From Bowmanella yangjiangensis (lineage in GTDB: Bacteria > Pseudomonadota > Gammaproteobacteria > Enterobacterales > Alteromonadaceae): a stretch of 64,000 nt of DNA. Positions 34,180-43,559 of this stretch are shown piece by piece. A program made the position numbers and the translations under genes. The notes beneath the pieces were generated by a model. The model was not told the origin of the DNA. It saw only the letters and a list, made by a program, of their open reading frames with translations, and did not search any database. The stretch is taken from the NCBI RefSeq assembly GCF_017255015.1, contig NZ_JAFKCS010000008.1, positions 62,001 to 126,000 of the forward strand, written 5' to 3'. Position 1 is the first letter of the stretch. Each line of letters begins with the position of its first letter.

Positions 34180-37080
34180 TTAGAACCTGTAGGTAGCACC
34201 CATGTAGAAACGACGACCACTGTAGGCATTCTGGATAAAGCGGTTATCCGTATCGTTGCCAAGGTGTCGGTAGGTGTCCGATTTGGTCAGGTTGATCACT
34301 GAGGCTGACAGCACCAGATTGTCGGTCAGGTTGTAGCTGGCGTTCACATCCACCTGGTCGTAAGCTGCCGTGTAGAAGTTGGTTTCCCAGGAAGCGGAAT
34401 AGCCGCCTACACTCGGGCCCCGTTTGTTATATGAAGCACGTACACTAAACAGGTCATCTTCATAGAAAGCAGACAAGTTCCATTGATACTTGGAGCTGCC
34501 GATTAAAGGCGACTCACCGACCTTCTGGCCATCCAGTTCTACGTTGGCCTGATTGGTGTTGTTGCGCGTGTAGTTTGCGTAAAGACCAAAGCCATTGTCG
34601 AAGAAGTGCTGCCAGAATACTTCGGTACCTTTAGAGCTGGCGTTAGTACCATTTGCCACTGTGCTAAAGTCGCGAATCAGCAGATTGTCGCCACCCGCGT
34701 TAACCACCTTGTCACCGGCATTTGGCAGGGTGAACTGCACTTCAGGCAGGCTTCGGGTAGTGTCGATAATCAAAGGCACGACAAAGTTGTCTACGTCCTT
34801 TTTGAAAAACGCAATACCAAAGCCCGAGCCTTCGCCGTAGTAATATTCCAGTGACGTATCAAACTGGGTTGACTCCAGCGGCTTCAGATTGGAGTTACCA
34901 CCTGACCCAGTCCAGCCCTCGGAATCACGAATAGTATCGAAGTCATCAGCAGCAGAGCGGTCTGCAGAGTATTCGTTAGAGGTGTAGGTCAGCGTCTGGA
35001 ACTGGCCGATTTCATCATAGCCAGGTCTGGCCATCACTTTGGCCGCTGCTACACGCCAAACCCAGTTGTCATCAATATCCCAGACTAAGTTGAAGCTAGG
35101 CAGAATCTTGTTCTGAGTATTCTCTTTTTCAATGTAGACGAACTCTTCTACACGTTGCTCATCCTCGGGTAGCATGTCACCGTTAGCATCTTTCCAGTCC
35201 AGGCGGTAGTTAATCTTGTCAGATGAGCCAGAGGTAGTGGTAGTGCGCACAAAACGCAGGCCTAAGTTACCGCGTAAACTCTTGTAGCGGTAATCCGCCT
35301 GCATATAGGCCGCGGTGATTTCTTCTTCTACGCCGTAAACATAGTTAGGCTCAATACGGGTGTACTTGACGAAGTTGTCCACCAGATGTTGCTGATACTT
35401 GTGCCAGTCAACGGCAGGGAACAAGTTGGTATTAATCACATCCGACAGATTGCCAAGGGATTCAGACTTCACCACTTTGGTGATATCCGGAATACCGCCA
35501 TTACGCGAGTAGTCATCATCCAGATTAATCCCACCATCTGCTTCTGCGGCAGCAATATCAAAGTCTGGCGCCAGATAGAAGGTATTACGGGTATCGCGGT
35601 GAATCTTGCCGTTACGGTATTTAGCACCGAAACGCAGGGTGTCAACTATGCCCCAATCAACGTAGTAATCCACATCCAGGCTCGCATACTTCTCTTCCTG
35701 CGTGCCAGTAACAAAGCTTGAGTCGGTTGCGCCTACGTCTGCTTCCCCACCAATACCTGCCACCAGATTATTGATCATATTAGGATCCATATAGGTGGTC
35801 ATACGGTGGCCGGACAGGTCGTAGCCATAGAACAAAGACGCTTCGTTGGCATAGTAAGCCGCACGGTATTTTTCAGACGGGCCACCTTCGGCTTCCGTCT
35901 TACCGAAGGTTAGCCTGGCCTTATAATTGTCACCCTCGTAGCTGGCGAAGAAGTCGAAGGTATCTGAGGTTGATTCTTCAACTATGTACTCACCGTTAAT
36001 TCTCGGAATGGCCGACAATCGTTGCCCACCGGACGTGCCAACTGAATAATCAATGCCGGTGACATACTCTGCTTCGGCATCTACGCGAATATCGGTCCAG
36101 AAATTGTCATTGTTGTTCCACTCGGGGTATTCCAACTGGTTCAGAATCGCATTTTGACCAAGGGTGAACTTAAAGTAGTTCATACCAAATTCGAGGCTGT
36201 CAGTTACCCGCCACTGGGCAGTAAACTGATAACCTTCGCGCTCGCGATTCTCTTCCCAGATTTCTTGCACCATACTTTGTGGCGCGTAACCTTTAGCCCC
36301 ACCTTCAACCAGTTGGTTGTCCTGGCGCTCCTGATACAGGAAGTTTTTATTGATGATATTTACCCGCGCGCTTTGCGAACCATTAGTACGATCCTGGCGG
36401 GTATAACCGAACAACATACCGAAGTTTTCGTCGTCGTTTTTCCACGAATAGATACCGCTAAACTGCGGCTCATACTTGTCGGTAATATCAGAGTTGGTGT
36501 ATTCGACATTCAATACACCGGAATTCTTGTCCATGCTCAGCGGCTTGCGGCTGTGCATCAATACGGTACCACCTATACCGCCCTCATCCAGACGGGCTTC
36601 AGATGATTTAAATACCTCTACCCGCTCAATCATGGTGGAAGGCAGCAATGCATAGGAGAAGGAGCGGGATGGCTCACCAGGAGAAGAGGCAATAAAGTTG
36701 CCGTTAAGCTGGGTAAAGGTCAGGTCAGAAGACAAACCACGAATACTTACCGTTGCCCCTTCCCCGCCATCGCGCTGAATCACCACACCGGGAACACGCT
36801 GCAACGAGTCGGCGACGTTTTTGTCCGGAAACTTACCAATATCTTCGGCGGTAATGGCATCGACCACCGCATTAGAAAGACGCTTAACCGCCAGGTTTTC
36901 TGAGGCAGAGGCACGGATCCCCCTAATCTCAATGACCTCTGTCTCTTGCGCTTGTTGTTGCTCGCTGGATTCCTGCGCCTGGGCTGTTGCCCCAATGGCA
37001 GTCAATACAGATAAGCACAGCAGGGATTTGGCAAAACCTCTTGAGGGCGAGGTATTTTTTGTTGTGTTCCAGGTAGCCAT
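34180..37080 (-). CDS. TonB-dependent receptor of the N-glycan locus
   Basis: The ATG at 37080 (MATWNTTKN) has GGAGAA upstream and is preferred to the longer frame. The 966-residue product has a signal peptide ending near 'AQAQES' and a TonB-box-like ETEVIEIRGIR. The plug domain (about residues 55-190) includes DKNVADSLQRVPGVVI and VSIRGL, and a 22-strand barrel ends in RFYMGATYRF. It belongs to the TonB_Xanth_Caul-type group used for glycan uptake in Proteobacteria. As the first gene of the operon, followed by a glycan-binding lipoprotein, it should import N-glycans or glycopeptides across the outer membrane. It is probably repressed through the palindrome at 37209-37222. Confidence 0.92.
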   Translation of the reverse strand: MATWNTTKNTSPSRGFAKSLLCLSVLTAIGATAQAQESSEQQQAQETEVIEIRGIRASASENLAVKRLSNAVVDAITAEDIGKFPDKNVADSLQRVPGVVIQRDGGEGATVSIRGLSSDLTFTQLNGNFIASSPGEPSRSFSYALLPSTMIERVEVFKSSEARLDEGGIGGTVLMHSRKPLSMDKNSGVLNVEYTNSDITDKYEPQFSGIYSWKNDDENFGMLFGYTRQDRTNGSQSARVNIINKNFLYQERQDNQLVEGGAKGYAPQSMVQEIWEENREREGYQFTAQWRVTDSLEFGMNYFKFTLGQNAILNQLEYPEWNNNDNFWTDIRVDAEAEYVTGIDYSVGTSGGQRLSAIPRINGEYIVEESTSDTFDFFASYEGDNYKARLTFGKTEAEGGPSEKYRAAYYANEASLFYGYDLSGHRMTTYMDPNMINNLVAGIGGEADVGATDSSFVTGTQEEKYASLDVDYYVDWGIVDTLRFGAKYRNGKIHRDTRNTFYLAPDFDIAAAEADGGINLDDDYSRNGGIPDITKVVKSESLGNLSDVINTNLFPAVDWHKYQQHLVDNFVKYTRIEPNYVYGVEEEITAAYMQADYRYKSLRGNLGLRFVRTTTTSGSSDKINYRLDWKDANGDMLPEDEQRVEEFVYIEKENTQNKILPSFNLVWDIDDNWVWRVAAAKVMARPGYDEIGQFQTLTYTSNEYSADRSAADDFDTIRDSEGWTGSGGNSNLKPLESTQFDTSLEYYYGEGSGFGIAFFKKDVDNFVVPLIIDTTRSLPEVQFTLPNAGDKVVNAGGDNLLIRDFSTVANGTNASSKGTEVFWQHFFDNGFGLYANYTRNNTNQANVELDGQKVGESPLIGSSKYQWNLSAFYEDDLFSVRASYNKRGPSVGGYSASWETNFYTAAYDQVDVNASYNLTDNLVLSASVINLTKSDTYRHLGNDTDNRFIQNAYSGRRFYMGATYRF

Positions 37081-37612
37081 TGGCTTCTCCACTTGCATTA
37101 ATGTAATCGTAAACACAGAATTAACAACAAGACACAATAGGTCTTTAATTTCAGTGAGTTACACTTTTACTTAGATTTTACACATTGCAATCAATCACGA
37201 ATCCAAAATGTAATCGATTACAAATTGGTTAAAATACTAGCCCCAGTACCAAAACCTGTCAACGTTCCAAAAGGTGAGAAATAACAAATCCTTAACCACT
37301 GCCACTTAATGAAGCATCAAAGATAAGCCCAACCAATTGATTTAAATTGGATTTTTAATTGTAAAAAATTAGTGAGACAGAAAACTAAGTTGTTTAAAAA
37401 TGTTACTTCAGGCTAGGTAAAGAAAACTCAGTCTATTGAAAGCGAAGACCGCCAGGCAGACTCTTTGCCCGTGAATAGCCTTTGGTTCCACAATTCAGGC
37501 GGTGGAGAAAAATAGCGGGCCAGGCTTAGCTATCCAATAAATAGCCAATTGGCGTTATCCGGCACCGATCTTTAGTGTGGAGCCACGTCACCACCAGCCC
37601 CATCGCGGGATT
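37081..37612. other. intergenic region between lacI-family gene and TonB receptor gene
   Basis: The 532-nt region carries no gene. It holds a perfect LacI-type operator (37209-37222) and a related half-site nearer the receptor gene (37102-37115, TGTAATCG followed by a diverged half). The part between about 37260 and 37440 is AT-rich. No convincing intrinsic terminator for the lacI-family gene was found. Confidence 0.6.
37209..37222. promoter_or_regulatory. LacI-family operator upstream of the TonB receptor operon
   Basis: TGTAATCGATTACA is a perfect 14-bp palindrome with the central CG expected of LacI-family operators. It lies about 130 bp upstream of the receptor ATG at 37080. The identical sequence occurs in front of the divergent operon at 38845-38858. 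Confidence 0.75.
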
Positions 37613-38620
37613 TCAGGCCTTGGCCGGCCCCGTGCTTCCGCGCTCCAATAGCTGAAAGGGCAATATTTCTCTTGTGCGCGACAAGGGTTGACGATTTATA
37701 AGCTGGATAAGCACATCCACCGCGCGGCGGCCCATTTCATAGGCGGGTTGGTCAACGGTTGTTAGCGGTGGATCCATATAAGCCGAGACTTTGACATTAT
37801 CAAAACCGGTCAAAGATACGTCCTCAGGCACGCGTAAGCCTTGGCGTTTTAGTTCATACAGGGCACCTATGGCGATATCATCGTTGAAGCAAAAAATCGC
37901 CGTGGGCGGGGTGTCCCGTTTCAGTAATTCCTGCACACCTTCAATGCCGGTTTCAATGCGGTAACTGCCACCAACCAGCATATCTTCTGAGAAGTCTATG
38001 CCCTCTTCGTTCAACACACTTTTAATCCCTGCCAGTCGGTCATGGTGGATCTGACTGGTACGTTGACCGGCAATAATACCGAAGCGGCTATGTCCGTAGC
38101 TAATCAAATGATGAGTCAACGCTCTGCCAGCAGCATAGTTATCAAGCTCAATAAAAGGATAGCGACGCTCACCTTCTATGCGTTCACAGACACTGACCAT
38201 AGGCACTTTTTCAGCCAAAGCTGCGTCATTGGCAGAGAAGGGAAAAGAGTGGTCAAGCTGAATCAGTCCGTCAGCTCGGTTGGTCAGTACCATACTGGCG
38301 TATTCGTTTTCACGGTTGGCTTTGCCTTGCGTATCCCCGAGTAACACTGAGTAACCTTTTTCCTGTGCAGCCTGCTCGATGCCCTCGATAATGCGCATAA
38401 AGAACGGGTTTACCAGGTTAGGCACCAGCACCACGATGGAGTTGGATTTACCGGTTTTAACACTAGTCGCCAACCAATTGGGCCGATACCCCGCCAACTG
38501 AACCGCTTTCATCACTTTTTCCCGGGTGTTCTCTGTCACCAGCTCAGGATTCTTGAGTGTCCTGGATACTGTTGCCGTTGAAACACCGGCTAATTCACTT
38601 ACCTTTTTTATATTAGTCAT
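37613..38620 (-). CDS. LacI-family transcriptional regulator of the N-glycan locus
   Basis: The start at 38620 (MTNIKKVSELAGVSTATVSRTL) places the helix-turn-helix at the N-terminus. The longer frame to 38824 adds 68 unrelated residues and would run across an operator. The 335-residue protein has the LacI HTH and hinge (YRPNWLATSVKTGKSNSIVVLVPNL, about residues 30-60, given as a range) and a periplasmic-binding-like effector domain with AIFCFNDDIAIGAL and SLTGFDN. It sits between the two operons that carry its presumed operator, and a near-perfect copy precedes its own gene, implying autoregulation. The effector is probably mannose or a derivative, but this is not visible. Confidence 0.9.
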   Translation of the reverse strand: MTNIKKVSELAGVSTATVSRTLKNPELVTENTREKVMKAVQLAGYRPNWLATSVKTGKSNSIVVLVPNLVNPFFMRIIEGIEQAAQEKGYSVLLGDTQGKANRENEYASMVLTNRADGLIQLDHSFPFSANDAALAEKVPMVSVCERIEGERRYPFIELDNYAAGRALTHHLISYGHSRFGIIAGQRTSQIHHDRLAGIKSVLNEEGIDFSEDMLVGGSYRIETGIEGVQELLKRDTPPTAIFCFNDDIAIGALYELKRQGLRVPEDVSLTGFDNVKVSAYMDPPLTTVDQPAYEMGRRAVDVLIQLINRQPLSRTREILPFQLLERGSTGPAKA

Positions 38621-38689
38621 GAACGCTAACGATTCCTGTTGTTTGCTGGGCCCTTCCATCGGCTGAGGCAATGCACACCTGTCCTTCTG

Positions 38690-38717
38690 TTTATATAATT
38701 TCACCCCATAAAGGCAA
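38690..38717 (-). promoter_or_regulatory. candidate promoter of the lacI-family gene
   Basis: On the minus strand TTGCCT (38717-38712) and TATAAA (38695-38690) are separated by 16 nt. The operator-like site at 38731-38744 lies directly upstream. Confidence 0.4.
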
Positions 38718-38730
38718 TAGCAAGTATAGA

Positions 38731-38744
38731 TGTAATCGATAACA
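38731..38744. promoter_or_regulatory. LacI-family operator, one mismatch, upstream of its own regulator gene
   Basis: TGTAATCGATAACA differs from the perfect palindrome by one base. It is 14 bp from the candidate -35 box of the regulator gene. It suggests weaker, autoregulatory binding. Confidence 0.6.
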
Positions 38745-38844
38745 AAAATAACATATCGTAAGATAATAACGCCAAAATCAACCGTTATAGCCGTTTTTAT
38801 TTGGGTTATCGGTTGAAATGACATTTTGATCTAGACGTTCCAAA

Positions 38845-38858
38845 TGTAATCGATTACA
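38845..38858. promoter_or_regulatory. LacI-family operator upstream of the GH92-MFS operon
   Basis: TGTAATCGATTACA, identical to the site at 37209-37222, lies 64 bp before the GH92 ATG at 38923. The surrounding 38621-38922 gap holds only this site, the imperfect operator and the regulator's own promoter. Confidence 0.75.
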
Positions 38859-38922
38859 GTTTTACGAATTGTTAACCTGACCCTGTTACAGACTCTACAT
38901 TTGGGTCACAATTGAGTGGAAC

Positions 38923-41256
38923 ATGAAAATGCGTAATGCCTGCCTTGTCGCGGTCAGCCTGTCATTACTGGCCTGCGCCAACCAGACACCCCAGCAATCG
39001 CACCAGACCAAGGTCAACCTGGTGGCCGAAGATTTGGTTCAATATGTTAATCCCTTAATGGGTACGGATTCCAAGTTCAGCTTGTCCAATGGCAATACTT
39101 ACCCAGCCATCGCTACGCCTTGGGCCATGCATTTCTGGACACCGATGACAGCGCCTATGGGCGACGGCTGGACTTATAAATATGATGACGACACCCTGCG
39201 TGGCATCAAACAAACCCATCAGCCTAGTCCCTGGTTAAATGACTACGGTGCGTTTTCACTGATGGCGGTAACAGGGTCATTGAAGTTTAAAGAAGACGAG
39301 CGTGCTTCATGGTTTTCCCATAAAGCCGAACAAGCCAGTCCTGACCACTACTCGGTTTACCTGGCCGATTATGACACCAGCATGGAAGTGACGCCCACAG
39401 AGCGGGCCGCACAATTTCGCTTCACCTTCCCGGATACCGAACAGGCATATATTCTGCTGGATGCCTTTAATAAGGGCTCAATGGTGAAAATTCTGCCTGA
39501 GCAACGCAAGATTGTCGGCTATGCGCGTAACAATCATGGCGGAGTGCCGGAGAACTTCCATAACTACTTCGTGGTGCAGTTTGATAAAGATTTCGAACTG
39601 ACTCACACCTGGCACGATGACTGGACGCTGCAAGAAAACAGCCTGAGCAGTAAAGGTGAGCATGTCGGCGCTATCATCGGCTTTAAGACCCAAAGAGGTG
39701 AGCAGGTGCATGCCAAAGTTGCCTCTTCCTTTATCAGCCTGGAACAGGCCGAGCTAAACCTGCAACGAGAAATCGGCCAGGACAGCTTTGCCCAGACGCA
39801 AGCCAAGGCAAGAGCAACCTGGCAGCAAGAGTTGTCCAGAATTCGGGTAGAAGATCAGGACCTGGATCAGGTACGCACTTTCTATTCTGCTTTGTACCGG
39901 GTGCTACTGTTCCCTCGTAAGTTCTATGAATACGATAACAACAACCAACTGATACACTACAGCCCCTATAACGGCGAAGTACTGCCCGGTTATATGTTCA
40001 CCGACAACGGTTTCTGGGATACCTTCCGTGCCGTCTTTCCTTTCTTCACCCTGATGTATCCTGAACTGGATGCGCAGATTATGGCGGGGCTGGCCAACAC
40101 TTATAAGGAATCCGGTTGGCTACCTGAATGGGCTAGCCCTGGTCATCGCAACGTCATGGTTGGGTCAAATTCCGCCATCAATATTGCCGATGCTTACTTA
40201 AAAGGGATCCGCGGTTTTGATATGGAGACCCTGTACCAGGCGGTGAAGAAAAACGCTGAGGTCAATGAAGGCCGCCCAATGACGTCAGTGGGCCGTGAAG
40301 GTGTGGACTACTACAACAAGCTTGGCTATGTGCCTTACGATGTGGGTATTCATGAAAATGCAGCCCGCACCCTGGAATACGCCTTTGCCGACTTTAATTT
40401 GTACAAGCTGGCTAAAGCGCTTGGTAAAGAGCAGGATGCTGAGCTCTTCCGTCAGCGCTCTCTGAATTACCGGAATTTATTTGATCCTGACACAGGTTGG
40501 ATGCGCGGCAAGAATGCAGACGGCAGTTTCCAGTCTCCCTTCAACCCGCTTAAATGGGGTGACGCCTTCACCGAAGGTAATGCACTGCACTACACCTGGT
40601 CGGTATTCCACGATATCGAAGGCTTAAAACAGCTAATGGGCGGACAGCAAGCCTTTATCGATAAGCTGGACCAGGTTTTCGATATGCCACCGCTGTTTGA
40701 CGACTCTTACTATGGTTTCACTATTCACGAGATCCGCGAGATGCAGATTGTCAACATGGGTAACTACGCCCATGGCAATCAGCCTATCCAGCATATGATT
40801 TATCTTTACAACCACGCTGGCCAACCCTGGAAAGCCCAGTACAAAGTGCGTGATGTGATGGACAAACTGTATTCCGCTACCCCTGATGGTTATTGTGGTG
40901 ACGAAGACAACGGTCAGACGTCAGCCTGGTATGTGTTCAGTGCGTTGGGTTTCTATCCGGTAACCCCCGGCACGCCCGAGTATGTGATTGGCAGCCCGTT
41001 GTTTGACAAGGTCACACTCACCCTGGAAGACGGCAAGACCTTTGTGGTTGAGTCCAGCAACAATCAGGCTGACAGCCCTTATATCCAGCAAGCCTGGTTA
41101 AATGGCAAAGCGCTGAATAAAAGCTGGTTGGATCATCACGTGATTCAGGCCGGCGGCAAACTACATTTCGACATGGGACAAACCCCGAATAAAGCCTGGG
41201 CAAGCAGCAGTTCAGCCCAACCTTATTCTATGTCACTTGAGGCTTCACGCCACTAA
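38923..41256 (+). CDS. GH92 alpha-1,2-mannosidase-like lipoprotein (copy 2)
   Basis: The 777-residue protein has lipobox LLAC (Cys18). Its predicted active-site residues align with the characterised Bt3990 numbering at a constant offset of 18: acid Glu551 (FTEGNA) for Glu533, His602-Glu603 for His584-Glu585, and Asp660/Asp662 (CGDEDNGQ) for Asp642/Asp644. The His-Glu pair is associated with alpha-1,2 specificity, so this enzyme should trim the terminal alpha-1,2 mannoses of high-mannose N-glycans. NTYPAIATPWAMHFW and HQPSPWLNDYG mark the same subgroup. It is the first gene of the plus-strand operon, under a perfect LacI-type operator. The published residue roles are recalled, not checked here. 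Confidence 0.92.
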   Translation: MKMRNACLVAVSLSLLACANQTPQQSHQTKVNLVAEDLVQYVNPLMGTDSKFSLSNGNTYPAIATPWAMHFWTPMTAPMGDGWTYKYDDDTLRGIKQTHQPSPWLNDYGAFSLMAVTGSLKFKEDERASWFSHKAEQASPDHYSVYLADYDTSMEVTPTERAAQFRFTFPDTEQAYILLDAFNKGSMVKILPEQRKIVGYARNNHGGVPENFHNYFVVQFDKDFELTHTWHDDWTLQENSLSSKGEHVGAIIGFKTQRGEQVHAKVASSFISLEQAELNLQREIGQDSFAQTQAKARATWQQELSRIRVEDQDLDQVRTFYSALYRVLLFPRKFYEYDNNNQLIHYSPYNGEVLPGYMFTDNGFWDTFRAVFPFFTLMYPELDAQIMAGLANTYKESGWLPEWASPGHRNVMVGSNSAINIADAYLKGIRGFDMETLYQAVKKNAEVNEGRPMTSVGREGVDYYNKLGYVPYDVGIHENAARTLEYAFADFNLYKLAKALGKEQDAELFRQRSLNYRNLFDPDTGWMRGKNADGSFQSPFNPLKWGDAFTEGNALHYTWSVFHDIEGLKQLMGGQQAFIDKLDQVFDMPPLFDDSYYGFTIHEIREMQIVNMGNYAHGNQPIQHMIYLYNHAGQPWKAQYKVRDVMDKLYSATPDGYCGDEDNGQTSAWYVFSALGFYPVTPGTPEYVIGSPLFDKVTLTLEDGKTFVVESSNNQADSPYIQQAWLNGKALNKSWLDHHVIQAGGKLHFDMGQTPNKAWASSSSAQPYSMSLEASRH

Positions 41257-41261
41257 CGTAT

Positions 41262-41277
41262 GGGCGCAGTCGCGCCC
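41262..41277 (+). repeat. intercistronic hairpin between GH92 and MFS genes
   Basis: GGGCGC, loop AGTC and GCGCCC form a perfect 6-bp GC stem in the 42-nt gap. The following TTCATAT is too weak to call it a full terminator. Confidence 0.5.
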
Positions 41278-41298
41278 TTCATATAGCGAGACGAGATT

Positions 41299-42549
41299 AT
41301 GGCAGGTTTTCAAACAGGTCAGGTAACAGGCGGGCAAGTGAACGGTGGACACTTTGCGTTTGCCGCCATGACCACGTTATTTTTCATTTGGGGCTTTATT
41401 ACTGCCCTGAACGATATTTTGATCCCACATCTTAAGGAAGTGTTTTCTCTTAACTACACCCAGGCCATGCTGGTGCAATTTTGTTTCTTTGGCGCGTATT
41501 TTATTGTGTCGCCCTTTGCCGGCATGCTGATTGAAAAGATCGGCTACCGCCGCGGCATTATTACCGGTCTTTGTACTATTGCGGCAGGCTGTGCGCTGTT
41601 TTACCCGGCGGCAGAAGTCAAAGTATACGGCGTGTTTTTACTGGCACTCTTTGTTCTGGCCGCTGGCATTACGGTTTTGCAAGTCTCAGCCAATCCTTAT
41701 GTGGCCATTCTGGGGCCGGAAAAAACCAGCGCCAGCCGTTTAAATCTGGCTCAGGCAGTGAACTCTCTGGGCCATACATTGGGCCCCCTGTTTGGCACTG
41801 TGCTGATTTTCGGTGCAGTCGGCGCGGCGATTAGCGCCGATGCGGTAAAACTGCCCTATCTGATTCTCGCTGGCGCTACGGTACTGGTCGCATTGTTGTT
41901 TAAAGCCATTAAGCTGCCAGATATACACGCCGACCTGCAACAGCAAGCCAAACCTAGCTGGTCAGAGGTACTGGAACATCGTCAACTGATGTTCGGTGTA
42001 TTGGCCATTTTCTTATATGTGGGGGCTGAAGTCGCTATCGGCAGCTTTCTTGTCAATTACTTTGCCGAAGCACACATTGGTAACCTTAGCGCCAAGCAAG
42101 CCGGAGCCATGGTTTCCTACTACTGGGGGGCAGCCATGATTGGTCGCTTTATCGGCGCCGCCCTGACCCGCGTTATTGCGCCGATTTACGTGCTGGCGGG
42201 CAATGCCACCTTAGCTATTTGTCTGATTATTCTGTCCATCAACAGCGTTGGCGAGTTGGCCATGTGGTCTATTCTGGCCGTTGGCTTCTTTAACTCCATC
42301 ATGTTCCCCACCATTTTCTCGCTGGCCATTGGTGGTCTGGGGCGGCTGACGTCTCGCGGCTCAGGTCTATTGTGTATGGCTATAGTCGGTGGCGCCATAC
42401 TGCCTTTACTGCAAGGCATTGTGGCAGATCAAAGCTCAGTCCAAATCAGCTTTATCGTGCCTATGTGTGCTTACCTGTATATCGGCTGGTATGCCCTTTA
42501 TGGCGTCAAGGCCTCCCCCAAAATTCAAGCCGCACAGGTGCAACCATGA
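41299..42549 (+). CDS. sugar MFS transporter (FucP/NagP-like), predicted mannose permease
   Basis: The 416-residue protein has 12 membrane helices and the FucP-group signature TTLFFIWGFITALNDILIPHLKEVF in helix 1 (about residues 25-49, range given). It also has QVSANPYVAILGPEKTSASRLNLAQA around 132-157. FucP-type proton symporters carry monosaccharides such as fucose, glucose, galactose or GlcNAc. Here the gene is followed, with ATGA overlaps, by a fructokinase and an AGE-type isomerase. Mannose released in the periplasm by GH92 enzymes is therefore the most likely substrate, with fructose as the alternative. Confidence 0.88.
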   Translation: MAGFQTGQVTGGQVNGGHFAFAAMTTLFFIWGFITALNDILIPHLKEVFSLNYTQAMLVQFCFFGAYFIVSPFAGMLIEKIGYRRGIITGLCTIAAGCALFYPAAEVKVYGVFLLALFVLAAGITVLQVSANPYVAILGPEKTSASRLNLAQAVNSLGHTLGPLFGTVLIFGAVGAAISADAVKLPYLILAGATVLVALLFKAIKLPDIHADLQQQAKPSWSEVLEHRQLMFGVLAIFLYVGAEVAIGSFLVNYFAEAHIGNLSAKQAGAMVSYYWGAAMIGRFIGAALTRVIAPIYVLAGNATLAICLIILSINSVGELAMWSILAVGFFNSIMFPTIFSLAIGGLGRLTSRGSGLLCMAIVGGAILPLLQGIVADQSSVQISFIVPMCAYLYIGWYALYGVKASPKIQAAQVQP

Positions 42550-43559
42550 AGAAAGTGTTGTGCTTTGGCGAAGCCTTAATTGATTTTCTTAACGTAGGCG
42601 CCGCTCATCAGGGCCCGCTGACCTTACCCGAGTTTCGCCAGTATCCGGGCGGCGCACCGGCCAATGCCGCCGTTGCCGTGGCTCAGCTAGGTGGCCAGGC
42701 TTTATTTGCAGGGCAGGTAGGGCAAGACCCTTTTGGTGATTTTCTGGCTGATGCCCTCAGCCAATATGGTGTAGATACGCGTTTTCTTTTACAACATCCG
42801 CACGCCAAAACCGCCCTGGCGTTTGTGATGCTGGATAACAGTGGCGATCGCAGCTTTTCCTTTCACCGCCATCAAACCGCTGATGTGATACTGGATAAGC
42901 AGCAGGTAAACCCCGAATGGTTCAGTGGCGAAACTATTGTGCATATTTGCAGTAACACCCTGACCACGGACCAAATAGCCGAATCAACGCAACATGTTGT
43001 GGAGTCTGCACGTCAGGCCGGCAATCTCATCAGTTTCGATGTTAACCTGCGGCACAATTTGTGGGCCGAGAATCAGGCTGATCGCTTGTTGGTCAATAAG
43101 CTGGTTGAGCAGGCAGACCTGGTCAAGTTTTCCCGCGATGAACTGGACTACCTGGCCGAAGGTGAGACTAGCGCCTACCTGGCTCGCTGCCTGAATGCCC
43201 AATGCCAATTGCTGTTGGTCACCGATGGTGCCAATCGGATTGACTACTATACCGCCTCTCACCAGGGCAGCATTCAGCCTCCCAGTGTCAAAGCCGTGGA
43301 CACCACCGCCGGTGGCGATGCCTTTATCGGAGGCTTCCTTTACGGCTTGAGCTGCCTTCCTAACAGCCATAAGATTTTCGTCCAACCGGCAGAACTTGAA
43401 TCCCTGCTGTTATTTGCCAGTCATTGTGGCGCCTATGCCGTAACAAAACCCGGTGCATTTCCGGCCTTGCCGGACCTGAACAATATACAAGCGCAATTGC
43501 GCGCCCATGGACATGAACTTTCAGCATTCAATCCCGCTTTATTCCGGAGCCAGGTATGA
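42546..43559 (+). CDS. PfkB-family fructokinase
   Basis: The ATG at 42546 overlaps the permease stop (ATGA) and begins exactly at the conserved MKKVLCFGEALIDF; the longer frame from 42372 is an artefact. The 337-residue kinase has YPGGAPANAAVAVAQLGG (about residues 35-52), ISFDVNLR and AVDTTAGGDAFIGGFLYGL, whose Asp in GGDAF is the catalytic base of the PfkB/ribokinase family. Together with the neighbouring isomerase it should convert fructose derived from mannose to fructose-6-phosphate. Its substrate could also be another ketose, but the gene order makes fructose most plausible. Confidence 0.9.
   Translation: MKKVLCFGEALIDFLNVGAAHQGPLTLPEFRQYPGGAPANAAVAVAQLGGQALFAGQVGQDPFGDFLADALSQYGVDTRFLLQHPHAKTALAFVMLDNSGDRSFSFHRHQTADVILDKQQVNPEWFSGETIVHICSNTLTTDQIAESTQHVVESARQAGNLISFDVNLRHNLWAENQADRLLVNKLVEQADLVKFSRDELDYLAEGETSAYLARCLNAQCQLLLVTDGANRIDYYTASHQGSIQPPSVKAVDTTAGGDAFIGGFLYGLSCLPNSHKIFVQPAELESLLLFASHCGAYAVTKPGAFPALPDLNNIQAQLRAHGHELSAFNPALFRSQV

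Noticed and set aside
38621-38824. N-terminal extension of the LacI-family protein (start at 38824).
   Set aside because: The extra 68 residues are hydrophobic and unrelated to LacI, and the DNA carries an operator and a promoter. The HTH begins at the ATG at 38620.
40771-40785. Gln620 in HGNQP of GH92 copy 2, where the other copies have HGNEP; at first read as loss of the catalytic acid, suggesting a mannosyl-phosphate-specific GH92.
   Set aside because: Counting back from the base Asp662, the acid position of Bt3990 (111 residues earlier) falls on Glu551 in FTEGNA, which is intact in all four copies (Glu545, 551, 540 and 560). The Gln is a subgroup feature and not the acid.
42372-42545. 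58-residue upstream extension of the fructokinase.
   Set aside because: It lies out of frame within the permease gene. The ATG at 42546 gives a classic ATGA overlap and starts at the conserved PfkB strand.
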